Shown: in pieces, positions 8,247-18,154 of the stretch | Layout of the letters: each line of letters opens with the position of its first letter | Numbering within the stretch: position 1 is the first letter of the stretch | From: Smaragdicoccus niigatensis DSM 44881 = NBRC 103563 | Lineage (GTDB): Bacteria > Actinomycetota > Actinomycetes > Mycobacteriales > Mycobacteriaceae | Reading direction: 5' to 3' | Length of the DNA stretch: 64,000 nucleotides | Assembly: GCF_000380645.1 (NCBI RefSeq) | Contig: NZ_AQXZ01000017.1 | Coordinates: forward strand, 592,780 to 656,779 | Notes under the pieces: generated by a model | Database searches by the model: none | The model's input: the letters and a program-made list of their open reading frames with translations, nothing else | Told to the model about the DNA's origin: nothing | Program-made: the position numbers and the translations under genes

Positions 8247-9296
8247 ATGCCAGACATGGACTTCTCCGCGATCGCGGAGTGGATGAACGAACAGGGATTG
8301 CCGGATGGTCCGATCGTCGAGGTCGAGCCCCTCAAAGGAGGCACGCAGAACCTGATGTACCGGTTCCGGCGTGGCGGCGAGGCTTACGTATTTCGGCGCC
8401 CTCCGATGCACCTGCGGGCCAAGAGCAACGAGGTTCTGCGCCGAGAGATGCGGGTATTGGGCGCGCTCGAATCAACTCCGGTCCCCGCTCCGCGACTGAT
8501 CGCCGGATGCGCGGACGACAGCATCCTGGGCGGCGCGGTGTTCTACCTGATGGAGCCGATCGACGGATTCAACCCGGCCACCATGCTTCCCGCGTTGCAC
8601 GCCGGCGACCCCGCGATTCGACACCAGATGGGACTGAACGCGGCAACCGGCATCGCCGCACTTGGCGCCGTCGACTACGAGGCGGCTGGGCTGACCGACT
8701 TCGGCAAACCCGACGGGTTTTTGGAGCGTCAGGTCGGCCGCTGGATGAGCGAGCTCGAGTCCTACAACGCTCTCGACGGCTACGCCGGCCCGCAAATCCC
8801 CGGACTCGAGAAGGTTGCAGCCTGGCTCGAGGCGAACCGTCCGGCCGACTGGCAGCCCGGCATCATGCACGGCGACTGCCACCTGGCCAACCTGATGTTC
8901 GCGTATGACGGCCCAGCTCTCGCGGCGATCGTCGACTGGGAGATGTGCACCATCGGAGACCCACTGCTCGATCTCGGCTGGCTCCTGGCTACCTGGCCCG
9001 GCTCGGATGCGATCGGAGTCTTGGCCGGTTCGATCAGCCTGGCGGGCGGGCTCCCGTCGCCTGCAGAACTCGTCGCCCACTACGCAGAACACAGTGACCG
9101 CGACCTGTCTGCCATCGACTGGTACGCAGTCCTGGCCTGTTTCAAGCTCGGCATCGTCCTGGAAGGCACGCATGCCCGCGCATGCGCGGGCAAGGCGCCC
9201 GTCGCGACCGGCGACTTCCTTCACTCGCTCGCACTCGGCCTCTTCGGCCGCGCGCAAAAACTGATCGGAGACACTCATGTGGGACTTCACCACTGA
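8247..9296 (+). CDS. Phosphotransferase (APH/ACAD10-11 N-terminal type), hydroxyacyl-CoA kinase candidate
   Basis: A 349-residue aminoglycoside-phosphotransferase-fold kinase. The catalytic loop is MHGDCHLANLMF and the Mg-binding motif is IVDWEMCTIGDPLLDLGWL. The glycine-rich region GGTQNLMYRF and YVFRRPP are at the N-terminus. ATG 8247 is used because an upstream in-frame start at 8223 lies inside the operator palindrome. The 3' end overlaps the next ACAD by 20 bp. Kinase plus ACAD mirrors human ACAD10/11 and the bacterial levulinate (Lva) system, in which a 4-hydroxyacyl-CoA is phosphorylated before elimination. The same role is inferred here. Confidence 0.85.
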   Translation: MPDMDFSAIAEWMNEQGLPDGPIVEVEPLKGGTQNLMYRFRRGGEAYVFRRPPMHLRAKSNEVLRREMRVLGALESTPVPAPRLIAGCADDSILGGAVFYLMEPIDGFNPATMLPALHAGDPAIRHQMGLNAATGIAALGAVDYEAAGLTDFGKPDGFLERQVGRWMSELESYNALDGYAGPQIPGLEKVAAWLEANRPADWQPGIMHGDCHLANLMFAYDGPALAAIVDWEMCTIGDPLLDLGWLLATWPGSDAIGVLAGSISLAGGLPSPAELVAHYAEHSDRDLSAIDWYAVLACFKLGIVLEGTHARACAGKAPVATGDFLHSLALGLFGRAQKLIGDTHVGLHH

Positions 9297-10563
9297 ACCC
9301 GAGTTCCAGAAAAAGCTCGACTGGATGGACACATTCGTTCGCGAGGAAGTCGAACCTCTCGACCTCGCCTTCCCGGAACGTCAGTACCAGAAGCTCGATG
9401 ACGAGTTCCGAAAGATCATTAACCCACTGAAGGACCAGGTTCGAGCCCAGGGACTGTGGGCCTGTGCCCTCGACGGAGAACTCGGCGGTCAGGGCTACGG
9501 CCAACTCAAGTTGGCCCTGATGAACGAAATCCTGGGGCGGTCCTTGTGGGCTCCGGTCGTCTTTGGCTGCCAGGCACCGGATACGGGCAACGCGGAAATC
9601 CTCGCGATACACGGCACTGAAGGACAGAAGGCCTTGTATCTCCAGCCGCTGCTGGATGGCGAGCTGTTTTCCGCGTTCTCCATGACCGAACCGCAGGCGG
9701 GCGCCGATCCTCGCCTGTTCATCACCCGTGCGATCCGGAACGGTGACGACTGGGTCATCAACGGTGAGAAATACTTCACGAGCAATGCCCGAAACGCCGA
9801 CTTCCTCATTGTCATGGCGGTCACCGACCCGGACGCGCATCCCCTGGCGCGGATGTCGATGTTCATCGTCCCCACCGACACTCCGGGAATCGAGTTCCTG
9901 CGCGACTTCGGCGTCATGGGCGAACCGACTGGCCGCGGCCTGCACGCCCACCTCAAGTACACCGATGTCCGCGTCGGTGCCGACGCACTTCTCGGACCCG
10001 AGGGTGCCGGCTTCGTCATTGCCCAGGAACGGCTCGGCGGCGGACGACTGCATCACTCGATGCGCACGGTCGCGTCCGTGAAGAAGGCCTTGGACATGCT
10101 GTGCGAGCGAGCGCTGTCTCGCACGGTCAGCGACGGGATTCTCGCGGATAAGCAGCTGGTACAAGCCGCCATCGCCGACTGTTACCTCGACATCGCCCAG
10201 TTCCGCCTGCTCGTGCTGCACACGTCCTGGCTGTGCGATCAGGTGGGAACCTCCAAGGCGCGAGCGGAGATCTCGGCCTGCAAGATCGCCGCAGGCCGCG
10301 TGTACCGCGACGTCGTCTACCGGTCCATGCACATCCACGGCGCACTCGGTGTCAGCAACGAGACGCCGCTAGGGAAGCTCTGGCTCACCGCGCCGCTGTT
10401 GGGCATCATGGACGGACCCGACGAGGTGCACCAGCAGATCATCGCCCGACAAGTTCTCAAGGGATACAAACCCGCACCGGGCGCTTGGCCGACCCAGTTC
10501 CTGCCCGACCTGACCGCCGCGGCGCGCGCGAAATACGGCCTGCAGTTGGGAGATGAAAGCTGA
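9277..10563 (+). CDS. Acyl-CoA dehydrogenase, ACAD10/11-like
   Basis: A 428-residue ACAD. Motifs are [40 protein letters not shown] and the C-terminal [16 protein letters not shown], the last in place of the common EGTxEIQ segment. DGP(D/S)E-H is characteristic of the ACAD10/11 branch. ATG 9277 has GGAG upstream and lies inside the 3' end of the kinase gene. Predicted partner of that kinase in turning over hydroxyacyl-CoAs. It overlaps the next ACAD by TGATG. Confidence 0.9.
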   Translation: MWDFTTEPEFQKKLDWMDTFVREEVEPLDLAFPERQYQKLDDEFRKIINPLKDQVRAQGLWACALDGELGGQGYGQLKLALMNEILGRSLWAPVVFGCQAPDTGNAEILAIHGTEGQKALYLQPLLDGELFSAFSMTEPQAGADPRLFITRAIRNGDDWVINGEKYFTSNARNADFLIVMAVTDPDAHPLARMSMFIVPTDTPGIEFLRDFGVMGEPTGRGLHAHLKYTDVRVGADALLGPEGAGFVIAQERLGGGRLHHSMRTVASVKKALDMLCERALSRTVSDGILADKQLVQAAIADCYLDIAQFRLLVLHTSWLCDQVGTSKARAEISACKIAAGRVYRDVVYRSMHIHGALGVSNETPLGKLWLTAPLLGIMDGPDEVHQQIIARQVLKGYKPAPGAWPTQFLPDLTAAARAKYGLQLGDES

Positions 10564-12392
10564 TGGGCCACTACAAAAGCAACGTCCGCGACCTCGAGTT
10601 CAACCTGTTCGAAGTACTCGGGATCGGCGGGCTACTCGATGCCGGGGTCTGGGGTGACCTCGACGCGGAGACTGTCCGCGACATTCTGGCCGAAGTTGCC
10701 CGCCTGGGCGAAGGACCGATTGCCGAATCGTTCGCCGACGCGGACCGCAACCCCACGCGGTTCGACCCGGTCAACCATGAGGTCATCGTCCCGGAGTCGA
10801 TGAAGAAGACTCTTGCGGCGATCAAGGATTCGGGCTGGTCGCGCGTGGGAATACCCGAGGCGCTCGGTGGCGTGCAGGTCCCCGCAGCGCTGCAGTGGTC
10901 GGTCAGTGAGATCTTGTGCGCGGCGAACAGTTCCGCGCTGTATTTCAACCTGGCCCCGCTGATGAGTTCCGTGCTCTACGAACTGGGAACGCAAGAGCAG
11001 AAGGTATGGGCGAAGGAAGGTATCGAGCGAGGCTGGGCCGCGACGATGGTCCTCACCGAGCCCGATGCGGGCTCGGACGTCGGCGACGGAAAGACCAAGG
11101 CGATTCCCCAAGCTGACGGCACCTGGCACATCGAGGGGGTCAAGAGGTTTATCTCCGGTGGGGACGTCGGGGATACCGCGCCCAACTCATTCCATCTCGT
11201 GCTCGCACGGCCCGAAGGGGCAAGCGCGGGCACCAAAGGCTTGAGCTTGTTTTATGTGCCGAAGTTCCTGTTCGATCGGCAGACGTTTGAACTCACGACC
11301 CGCAACGGCGTGTTCGCCACGGGTCTTGAGCACAAGATGGGTTTGCGGGCGTCGCCGACGTGTGAGTTGACCTTCGGCGCGCACGGCGTTCCGGCCGTCG
11401 GCTGGCTTGTCGGCGACGTACACGACGGCATCGCGCAAATGTTCAAAGTCATCGAAAACGCGCGGATGGGCGTGGGCACGAAGGCTGCGGGCACGCTGTC
11501 GACGGGCTATCTCAACGCCCTCGAATACGCGAAGCTGCGGATTCAGAGCGCCGACCTCACCGAGATGATGGACAAGAATGCGGCGCGGGTCGCGATCATT
11601 CGGCACCCCGATGTCCGCCGCAGTCTCATGACACAGAAGGCGCACGCCGAGGGATTGCGCGCGCTCTACATGTACGCAGCGGCCCATCAAGATCCGGAGG
11701 TCGCGGCCCTCGTTTCAGGCGCGGACGCAGAAATGGCCGCCCGGGTCAACGACATGCTGTTACCCATCGTCAAGGGATACGGGTCCGAGAAGGCCTACGA
11801 GCTGCTCACCGAGAGCTTGCAAACGCTCGGGGGGTCGGGTTACCTGTGCGACTATCCGATTGAGCAGTACATCCGCGATTCGAAGGTCGACAGTCTCTAC
11901 GAAGGCACTACCGCTATTCAGGCGCTCGACTTCTTCTTCCGCAAGCTCATCCGTGATGGCGGAGTGGCATTCGGTCATGTCGTGTCGCAGATTCGTGCGA
12001 CGGTCGATGGCGGTCGTCCCGAGCTGAAGGTGGAGCGCGAGCTGCTGAGCACGGCCTTGTCGGACGTCGAGGAAATGGTCAGCACGCTGACTCTCTACAC
12101 GTTCGGTGCGGCCGGTGACCGGACGGAGGTCTACCGCGTCGGTCTTGGATCGGTGCGTTTCCTGCATGCGGTCGGTGACCTTATCGTCGGGTGGCGACTG
12201 CTGGTCGGGGCGCAGGTCGCGCTGGCCGCAGTGGACGCCGGAGCGATCGGTAAGGACGTGGCCTTCTACCAGGGCAAAGTTGCCGTGGCACAATTCTTTG
12301 CACGCAACGTTCTGCCGCATCTGTCGGCGGTGCGGGCGATCATCGAGTCGATCGACAAGGACGTCATGGACCTTGACGACGCGGCTTTCTAG
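10563..12392 (+). CDS. Long acyl-CoA dehydrogenase with C-terminal extension (FadE5-like)
   Basis: A 609-residue ACAD, about 200 residues longer than classical members, like mycobacterial FadE5 and the VLCAD/ACAD9 layout. The core motifs are [43 protein letters not shown] and [14 protein letters not shown], followed by a roughly 150-residue helical extension that lacks obvious active-site motifs. It is probably a broad or long-chain acyl-CoA dehydrogenase. It is the last gene of the kinase-ACAD-ACAD operon, and its end overlaps the convergent TetR gene by 4 bp. Confidence 0.92.
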   Translation: MGHYKSNVRDLEFNLFEVLGIGGLLDAGVWGDLDAETVRDILAEVARLGEGPIAESFADADRNPTRFDPVNHEVIVPESMKKTLAAIKDSGWSRVGIPEALGGVQVPAALQWSVSEILCAANSSALYFNLAPLMSSVLYELGTQEQKVWAKEGIERGWAATMVLTEPDAGSDVGDGKTKAIPQADGTWHIEGVKRFISGGDVGDTAPNSFHLVLARPEGASAGTKGLSLFYVPKFLFDRQTFELTTRNGVFATGLEHKMGLRASPTCELTFGAHGVPAVGWLVGDVHDGIAQMFKVIENARMGVGTKAAGTLSTGYLNALEYAKLRIQSADLTEMMDKNAARVAIIRHPDVRRSLMTQKAHAEGLRALYMYAAAHQDPEVAALVSGADAEMAARVNDMLLPIVKGYGSEKAYELLTESLQTLGGSGYLCDYPIEQYIRDSKVDSLYEGTTAIQALDFFFRKLIRDGGVAFGHVVSQIRATVDGGRPELKVERELLSTALSDVEEMVSTLTLYTFGAAGDRTEVYRVGLGSVRFLHAVGDLIVGWRLLVGAQVALAAVDAGAIGKDVAFYQGKVAVAQFFARNVLPHLSAVRAIIESIDKDVMDLDDAAF

Positions 12393-13018
12393 GGGGCTGT
12401 CCGGTACTGACCAAGCCACGCGCTCAACAAGCGCGTGGCGTGGTCGACGAGGAGTTCTCGTTCGATCTCGGGTGGGCGTTCAAGCGCGATTCGCACCGAG
12501 AGGGCCAGTAGCGTGCTCCCACCGAGGTAGCTGATTGCGGCGATGTCCGTCGCCGGCAAGGGACCGAGAAGGTGGACGAGCGCTGCCCGCCCGACCTGGA
12601 ACATGCGCTGCTCGGTGCCTCCAAGCCGGTGCGTGCCGCCCGAGCGTGGTAGTTCTTCGAGCAGAACGCGAACCAAGTCGGCGTCGCGTTCGAGGCTTGA
12701 GACGAGCGCCAAGAGTGTGGTCCGCAACGCCGTCTCAAACGGCTCACTCAGTGCGGCGAGCATCGCTGCGCTGAGTTCCTCCTCGGACCGACGGATGACC
12801 CGGCCCACGACAGCCGTGACGATCTCTTCCTTGTCGGTGAAGTACCGGTAGAGCGATCCGATGCCGACGCCGGCCTTCGCAGCGATCTTGTTGGTGGATG
12901 CGCCGTCGTAGCCTTCCTTCGCCAAAACCTGAGCGGCGGCCGTAATGATGTCCTCGACCGTCTGCCGAGATCGGGCCTGTCGAGGGGCAGCACGTACCGG
13001 GAACTGGCTTGATGGCAT
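12389..13018 (-). CDS. TetR/AcrR family transcriptional regulator
   Basis: A 209-residue TetR protein with a clear N-terminal HTH ([20 protein letters not shown], then [14 protein letters not shown]). ATG 13018 (AGGA about 8 nt upstream) is chosen; ATG 13027 is an alternative. It is divergent from the MpaB-like gene at 13111 with only about 90 bp between them, so that gene and the carotenoid-oxygenase gene behind it are its likely targets. It converges on the FadE5-like gene. The ligand is unknown. Confidence 0.85.
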   Translation of the reverse strand: MPSSQFPVRAAPRQARSRQTVEDIITAAAQVLAKEGYDGASTNKIAAKAGVGIGSLYRYFTDKEEIVTAVVGRVIRRSEEELSAAMLAALSEPFETALRTTLLALVSSLERDADLVRVLLEELPRSGGTHRLGGTEQRMFQVGRAALVHLLGPLPATDIAAISYLGGSTLLALSVRIALERPPEIERELLVDHATRLLSAWLGQYRTAP

Positions 13019-13110
13019 GGATCCCATCCTAGTGAAGTCGTTTTCAAAAACGGAGTAGAAACCGAGCATTTGCTCGGATTACGCTCGTCCTATCTCAACG
13101 AGGAGGCATC

Positions 13111-14130
13111 ATGACCGAACGCAGTGTCAGCCCGATTTTCGGAAATGTCGCGGGACGTGCGCTTCGCGCAACTCCAGTGTCGAGCGCGCTCGACACCTTC
13201 GTCAGTAAGGCGGTTCGGGCCGGCAGCCTGCCCGGCGTGCAATTCACCGACCCGCCGGGCGATCGGGGTTGGTTCGGGCCGGACAGTGCGATTTGGTACG
13301 TCCACTCGCACCTGTCGACGGGCTTGGGAGGTCTCTCCGGTCTGTGGGCGGAAGCGGGTCATCCGGTCCTGGCCCGCGGCGTCACCGAGCACTCCGTGAT
13401 GTACCGCCCGGAGACCGGGTGGAACGGCATCTTCCAGCGTCTCGGTCGTTCCCAATCGTTCCTCACCAGCGTCACTTTCGGGTCCACCGAAGTCGCCGAC
13501 CGGTCGTGCCGGATCGTGCGTGCGATGCACGGCCGGGTCAACGGCACTCTTGGAAACGGGCTTCCCTACGCCGCGAATGACCCCGAACCGTTGCGCTTCG
13601 CCTACGCCAACCTCGCCTACGGCGTTGCTACCGCGCATCGGCGATACCATCCCGCGCCACTGAATGACCATGATCTCGACCGTTACATCGCCGACTGGGC
13701 GGTGATTGGGACCGCACTCGGGGCGGCCGACATACCTACGACGATGCGTGGCATCGAGGACTACTTCGATTACATCCGCCCGCAGTTGGCCCTGTCCTAC
13801 GACGCCCTGCGACTGATCGCACCGTTCGAGGGGAAGACCGTGACGGGGACAGCCGGCGTGACATGGTCGGTGTTGCGGTGGATCGCGATCGATCTATTGC
13901 CGGACTGGGCACGAGAACTATTTCGCTACCCGAATATCCCTGCGGTCGTGCGAGAGCCGATGCGCGCTGCCGTCAAGACCGCGATCATCGCGGCGCAAGA
14001 AGCGATCGGCGGAGGCGTTGAGTACCACCAGGCGGTAGCTCGGGTGGCAAATAGGCCTGGCCCAGCGGAAATCGCAGGGGCCGGCCAGCGTGAAATCGGT
14101 CCGCTCCTGCTGATCAACGGCGCCAAGTAG
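13111..14130 (+). CDS. DUF2236 / MpaB-like oxygenase family protein
   Basis: A 339-residue member of the DUF2236 family, which includes the mycophenolic-acid protein MpaB and is related to rubber oxygenase (Lcp). Family features seen are the N-terminal WYVHSHLSTGLGGLSGLWAE, an EHS motif in RGVTEHSVMYRP, and FAYANLAYGVATAHRRYH in the middle. The start is set by GAGGAGG just upstream. No signal peptide is apparent. An oxidative role on a hydrophobic isoprenoid substrate is inferred from the family and from the adjacent carotenoid oxygenase. It is the first of three such paralogues in the window. Confidence 0.75.
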   Translation: MTERSVSPIFGNVAGRALRATPVSSALDTFVSKAVRAGSLPGVQFTDPPGDRGWFGPDSAIWYVHSHLSTGLGGLSGLWAEAGHPVLARGVTEHSVMYRPETGWNGIFQRLGRSQSFLTSVTFGSTEVADRSCRIVRAMHGRVNGTLGNGLPYAANDPEPLRFAYANLAYGVATAHRRYHPAPLNDHDLDRYIADWAVIGTALGAADIPTTMRGIEDYFDYIRPQLALSYDALRLIAPFEGKTVTGTAGVTWSVLRWIAIDLLPDWARELFRYPNIPAVVREPMRAAVKTAIIAAQEAIGGGVEYHQAVARVANRPGPAEIAGAGQREIGPLLLINGAK

Positions 14131-14180
14131 GCCCCGGCTCACAACACCGCTCGACAACAAACCGATTGTTCAGGAGTGTC

Positions 14181-15611
14181 ATGACGACTTCAGCGTTGAA
14201 CTCGAACGCCCACCCAGCACTTTCGCCGGCGCGCGAGGTGTCCGACGAGATTGTCCTCGACGTCACCGGACAGATCCCGGCAGAGCTCCGCGGCACGCTT
14301 TATCGCAATGGGCCCGGCCGTTTCGAGGGCGGTGGTTTCGTGGCTCAGCATGCGTTCGACGGGGACGGGCTCATCTCGAAGTTCGTCATCGACGGCGGTG
14401 CGGTGCGGTTTCAGAGTCGGTACGTCCGCACCTCGAAGTTCCGGCAGGAGGAGGCAGGTAACGGCGCCGCCGTTCGAGGCATGGGCAACCAGCGTCCCGG
14501 CGGGATTCTCGCCAACATCGGTCGCTTCCCGGCTGACAGCGCCAACACTCACGCAGTTGTGCAGGCCAACCGGCTGCTCGCGCTCTCTGATGCCGGCCGT
14601 CCGTGGGAGATCGACTTGGACGACCTCACCACACGCGGCGCCTGTGACTTCGACGGAAAGCTGCCCGTGCTGTCGCGGTTCTCACCGCATCCACGGTTCG
14701 ACCCGGTCACCGGCGAGATGTTCAACTTTGGGCTCGACTTCACACCGCATCTGTCGGCGAAGCTCCCGATCACAATGCACTGCTATCGGGTCGATCGGGC
14801 CGGCCGCTTGCATACCCAAGCGACTGTTCCGCTGCGCTACGCATACATTCAGCACGACTTCGCGATCACCGAGCACTACCTCGTGTTCGTCCTCGCCCCG
14901 ATCGTTCTTGATCCGGTCCAGGCGATGCTAGGGCTGAAGACAGCCGAGCGCGCGATGTCTCATCGACCCGACCTTGGCACGAAGATTGTGCTCGTTCCTC
15001 GAGCTGGCGGCCGGCACCGCGAGATCGAATGCCCGCCGCTGATGTACATCCACATCAACAACGCCTTCGAGGATCGTGGTGACGTGGTCATCGATCTTGT
15101 TCGGTACGACCACTACGACGATTTCTTCGATCGGGCACGCGACTTCCGAACGAGATCTGTGGTGGGCGGTTTCGCGTCGCGGGTAAGGGTCGGCACCGCG
15201 GACAAGGTCACCGTCGAAGACTTCAGCGACCAGCAAACCGAGCTGCCGCAACATGATTGGCGACGCACCTCGCGCGAATACCGGTACGGCTACCACACCA
15301 CGCTCGACTCCCGCCCGGGTGCGGTCAATCGGATCGTGAAAGTCGACGCACACACTGCTCGGCACGTTGAGCACGTCTTCGAACCAGGTGACGCGGTCGG
15401 CGAGCCGATCTTCGTGCCCCGCTCCGCGACTGCGGCCGAGGATGACGGGTGGTTGCTCACGGTGGTCTACATCGCTGCCGAACACCGCTCGGCTCTCGTC
15501 GTCCTCGACGCACGTGACCCCTCCAGGGCTCCCATCGCCGTCGCGCGGCTGGACCGCCACTTCTTCCCAGGCTTTCATGGCAGCTTCACGAGCCGGGTAG
15601 CGGCGTCATGA
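14181..15611 (+). CDS. Carotenoid cleavage oxygenase family protein
   Basis: A 476-residue non-heme iron dioxygenase of the CCD/RPE65/lignostilbene family, a seven-bladed propeller with Fe held by four His. Typical elements are LRGTLYRNGPGRFEGG with HAFDGDGLISKF, SPHPRFDPVTGEMFNFG, YIQHDFAITEHYLVF, MYIHINNAFED, and a C-terminal FFPGFHGSF with the last iron His. ATG 14181 follows CAGGAG; an in-frame TTG 15 nt earlier has no site. It sits 50 nt behind the MpaB-like gene. The substrate (carotenoid, stilbene or other polyene) cannot be told. Confidence 0.9.
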   Translation: MTTSALNSNAHPALSPAREVSDEIVLDVTGQIPAELRGTLYRNGPGRFEGGGFVAQHAFDGDGLISKFVIDGGAVRFQSRYVRTSKFRQEEAGNGAAVRGMGNQRPGGILANIGRFPADSANTHAVVQANRLLALSDAGRPWEIDLDDLTTRGACDFDGKLPVLSRFSPHPRFDPVTGEMFNFGLDFTPHLSAKLPITMHCYRVDRAGRLHTQATVPLRYAYIQHDFAITEHYLVFVLAPIVLDPVQAMLGLKTAERAMSHRPDLGTKIVLVPRAGGRHREIECPPLMYIHINNAFEDRGDVVIDLVRYDHYDDFFDRARDFRTRSVVGGFASRVRVGTADKVTVEDFSDQQTELPQHDWRRTSREYRYGYHTTLDSRPGAVNRIVKVDAHTARHVEHVFEPGDAVGEPIFVPRSATAAEDDGWLLTVVYIAAEHRSALVVLDARDPSRAPIAVARLDRHFFPGFHGSFTSRVAAS

Positions 15612-16239
15612 CGCCAGTGGGCTCCCCGACAATCAGCATGGCGATCTTCACCATCCGGTCCAGGGCCTCGGCGCGGGGACGCGTAGGTGCGATTCCGAGG
15701 GTGAGTGCGATGCGGATCAAGCCATCGGCATAGGTCACTGTGTCCTGGCTCGTGAGCTGGGGGCGAAGGTCGCTCAGGAGGGCACTTACCTTGATCGTCG
15801 CGCGCTCGTTCGCGGTCTGCATCAGCATCATCAGCTCCGGCGAACCGATCCCTCCGCCGGCTTGCGCCGTCTGGATAAGCGGCTCGTCGAAGGCATCGAA
15901 AATGAGACCCAGCGCCTGACGAAGACCCTTCTCGAGATCATCATCGGCATGCCTGCGCACAACGGACGACGCTGAGTCGACGAGTTTGTCGAGCCGATCA
16001 ATGACGTAGGCCTGGGCGATCGACTGACGGGAACCGAACTCTTTGTAAACGGTCTGTCGGCTGACGCCGGTCCGGGTGGCAACCGCGCCGATCGTCGTGG
16101 CCGCCCAGCCGACGTCCCGGACGACTTCGTCCACAGCCGCCAGCACCGACTTCCGCAGGGCTGCGTGCGCGATCTGCGTGTACGACACACTCCGCAGCTG
16201 TGCTGGGCCTGAGTGTTGCTCCGTTGCTGTCTTCAACAT
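15586..16239 (-). CDS. TetR/AcrR family transcriptional regulator
   Basis: About 217 residues with the HTH VRDVGWAATTIGAVATRTGV, then SRQTVYKEFGSRQSIA. The frame extends up to 16296, but a strong hairpin (16298-16330) ends the preceding transcript there, and an ATG at 16239 gives a normal TetR length. The start is therefore moderately certain. Its 3' end overlaps the carotenoid-oxygenase gene by 26 bp on the opposite strand. The target is not obvious, as the neighbours are convergent or co-directional. Confidence 0.82.
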   Translation of the reverse strand: MLKTATEQHSGPAQLRSVSYTQIAHAALRKSVLAAVDEVVRDVGWAATTIGAVATRTGVSRQTVYKEFGSRQSIAQAYVIDRLDKLVDSASSVVRRHADDDLEKGLRQALGLIFDAFDEPLIQTAQAGGGIGSPELMMLMQTANERATIKVSALLSDLRPQLTSQDTVTYADGLIRIALTLGIAPTRPRAEALDRMVKIAMLIVGEPTGVMTPLPGS

Positions 16240-16297
16240 TGCGAGGTCGCCGATCACTGGGTGGGTGAGCGCTGTTCTGGATATCGTGAAGGCCACT

Positions 16298-16330
16298 CAC
16301 GCCCGCCGTTCGTACCGAACGGCGGGCGTG
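16298..16330 (-). terminator. Strong stem-loop terminator after the enoyl-CoA hydratase gene
   Basis: A perfect 15-bp inverted repeat (CACGCCCGCCGTTCG and its complement) with a 3-nt loop (TAC). It lies 31 nt past the stop of the leftward enoyl-CoA hydratase gene. There is no T-tract, as is usual for actinobacterial stem-loop terminators. It separates that gene from the following TetR gene. Confidence 0.8.
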
Positions 16331-16360
16331 GTCGCGTTTCAGCGTGGTGTGCGCCGGGTG

Positions 16361-17170
16361 TCAGTCCTGCCAGAGATTCATCGCCAGGTTGCGGCGACGC
16401 TCGCGAGTCTCAGGCATCACGAAGTCGAGGATGCCGGCCCCATCCAGTGGTCGCTGAGGTGCGCCCTCGAACCACATGCCCTGCTCCGCACTCAGTTCTG
16501 CCGCCTTGTTGAGGTAGTACTTGGTGACGTGAAGAGCCCGGTGGTCCTTGTCGAGAATGGTCTCGATCAGGGCGTTGACGTCCCGATCGAGCGTCTCGGG
16601 CAGGCACAGGCGGTTGACGAGGTCATACCGTTCGGCGGTGGCCGCATCGAAGAGGCCGCCGATCATGTTCCATTCCTTCGTCTTGCGCCGTCCGGCGAAC
16701 TTGCCCAGCCGTGAGACGCCGCCCCAACCAGGGGTGATTGCCCAGTTGATTTCGGGCATACCCCAGCGACTGCGGTCGGTGGCGACCACGAAATCGCAGG
16801 CGAGGGTCAGCTCCAGTCCGCCTCCCGTGCAGATCCCGTCGACGGCCGCGATGGTGATCGGGACGAGGTTCTCGAGGAGGTTCACGGTTTCCTGGTACTG
16901 ACGGATCTGCCAGATGAGGTCTTCGGGCACCCAGCTGGTGAAGTCCTTGATGTCGTCGCCGGCGCAGAACGTGTTCCCGGACCCGCGAATCACGAGGATG
17001 CGGCAGTTCCGGTCGACCGAAACGTCTTTGATTGCGACGTTGAGCTCAGCCGACAGTTCCTTGTCGAGTGCGTTGTGGCACTCGGGTCGGTTCAGCGTGA
17101 TTGTGGTGATCTGGCCGTCTCGACTGACCAGCAGTTTGCCGGAGGGGGATGGGGATGTCTCGGTGCTCAT
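16361..17170 (-). CDS. Enoyl-CoA hydratase/isomerase (crotonase family)
   Basis: A 269-residue crotonase-fold protein. Seen are ITLNRPECHNALD, the oxyanion-hole segment NTFCAGDDIKDF, and VDGICTGGGLELTLACDFVVAT. The second catalytic region is MPEINWAITPGWGGVSRLG, where the usual Gly-Ile-Ile-Pro is altered. It hydrates or isomerises an enoyl-CoA. AGGAGG lies 5 nt before the ATG. It is transcribed alone, divergent from the tandem HxlR regulator, and ends in the hairpin at 16298-16330. The long inverted repeat in the 84-bp gap suggests direct control by that regulator. Confidence 0.9.
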   Translation of the reverse strand: MSTETSPSPSGKLLVSRDGQITTITLNRPECHNALDKELSAELNVAIKDVSVDRNCRILVIRGSGNTFCAGDDIKDFTSWVPEDLIWQIRQYQETVNLLENLVPITIAAVDGICTGGGLELTLACDFVVATDRSRWGMPEINWAITPGWGGVSRLGKFAGRRKTKEWNMIGGLFDAATAERYDLVNRLCLPETLDRDVNALIETILDKDHRALHVTKYYLNKAAELSAEQGMWFEGAPQRPLDGAGILDFVMPETRERRRNLAMNLWQD

Positions 17171-17191
17171 GGGAACCTCCTAGTTGGTGTC

Positions 17192-17235
17192 ACTTGCATA
17201 TAGAGACTAAGTCGAACGAGTCTCGCTATGCAAGT
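17192..17235. promoter_or_regulatory. Long inverted-repeat operator between enoyl-CoA hydratase and tandem HxlR
   Basis: Two 17-nt arms (17192-17208, ACTTGCATATAGAGACT; 17219-17235, AGTCTCGCTATGCAAGT) are complementary in 15 of 17 positions, with a 10-nt spacer. It lies in the gap between the divergent starts at 17170 and 17255. The length and spacing suit a regulator with two DNA-binding domains per chain, as the adjacent tandem HxlR protein has. Confidence 0.75.
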
Positions 17236-17254
17236 AACCGGTAGGGTGATTTTT

Positions 17255-18154
17255 ATGTCTGACGAGATGTCGGTGTTGGCGGGCGAAGATTCGGTCTTCG
17301 GCACCGTCACTGTGATCGGTGACGCTTGGTCGTGGTTGGTCCTGCGCGAAGCGATTTTCAGCGGCGTGACGCGCTTTGAGGACTTCCGATCTCGGCTGGG
17401 TGTTGCCCGTTCGACGTTGGCAGCGCGCCTCGAACATCTGGTTGCGGGCGACGTGCTGCGGCGCGGACCTGGTGGGGCTTACCTGCTCAGTGACCGTGGC
17501 GCAGACTTCTTCGGGTGCCTGATTCTCGCGCTGACGTGGGGTGACCGTTGGTTTGCCGACGACGCCGGAATACCTCACGTGGTGACCCATATCGGCTGCG
17601 GTGAGCGGATGTCAGCCGAAGTGCGGTGCTCGCATTGCCACGACCGGGTCGAGGCTCAAGCGGTGCGCTTTGAAAGCCGCCCCCGGCCCGGCCGCGCGGA
17701 TTCGCGGCGTCATCGGACGCCGGACTTGGCTCTCCTCGAACGCGAGCGGCCGTCGTCGGTCGCGCGGACGCTGCAGGTCCTCGGAGAGCACTGGAGCGCG
17801 TTGATCCTGCGCGAGGCCTTCTTCGGCGTGCGCCGGTTCGACGACTTTCAGCGGGGACTTTCGATCGCTACGAACATCCTGGCCCAGCGCTTGGACCGCC
17901 TCGTTGAGCTCGGGGTTCTGGACCGTGTTCCGTACCAAGAGCAGCCGTTACGTCATGAGTATCGACTCACGCGCAAGGGGATCGACCTTTATCCCGTGCC
18001 GCTCGCGATGATGACGTGGGGTGATCGCTGGCTCGCTGACGGCAATCCACCGGTCCCGCTGACGCACCTTCCGTGTGGGGAGCGGTTCACCTCAGTCCTA
18101 GCCTGCGGTCACTGTGGCGAGCCGATCTCGCGCACCTCGGTTCGGTTCGCCTAG
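17255..18154 (+). CDS. Tandem-domain HxlR-family transcriptional regulator with Cys clusters
   Basis: A 299-residue regulator made of two HxlR/MarR-like winged-helix units in one chain, about residues 13-139 and 168-299. The units are clearly repeats: VIGDAWSWLVLREAIF and VLGEHWSALILREAFF, then TWGDRW in both. Each unit ends in a Cys set, C115/C125/C128 and C274/C284/C287 (CGE, then CxHC), which looks metal-binding. Most HxlR proteins are about 110-150 residues with one domain and act as dimers. ATG 17255 is chosen because an upstream start lies in the operator. It probably controls the divergent hydratase gene and itself. Confidence 0.85.
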   Translation: MSDEMSVLAGEDSVFGTVTVIGDAWSWLVLREAIFSGVTRFEDFRSRLGVARSTLAARLEHLVAGDVLRRGPGGAYLLSDRGADFFGCLILALTWGDRWFADDAGIPHVVTHIGCGERMSAEVRCSHCHDRVEAQAVRFESRPRPGRADSRRHRTPDLALLERERPSSVARTLQVLGEHWSALILREAFFGVRRFDDFQRGLSIATNILAQRLDRLVELGVLDRVPYQEQPLRHEYRLTRKGIDLYPVPLAMMTWGDRWLADGNPPVPLTHLPCGERFTSVLACGHCGEPISRTSVRFA

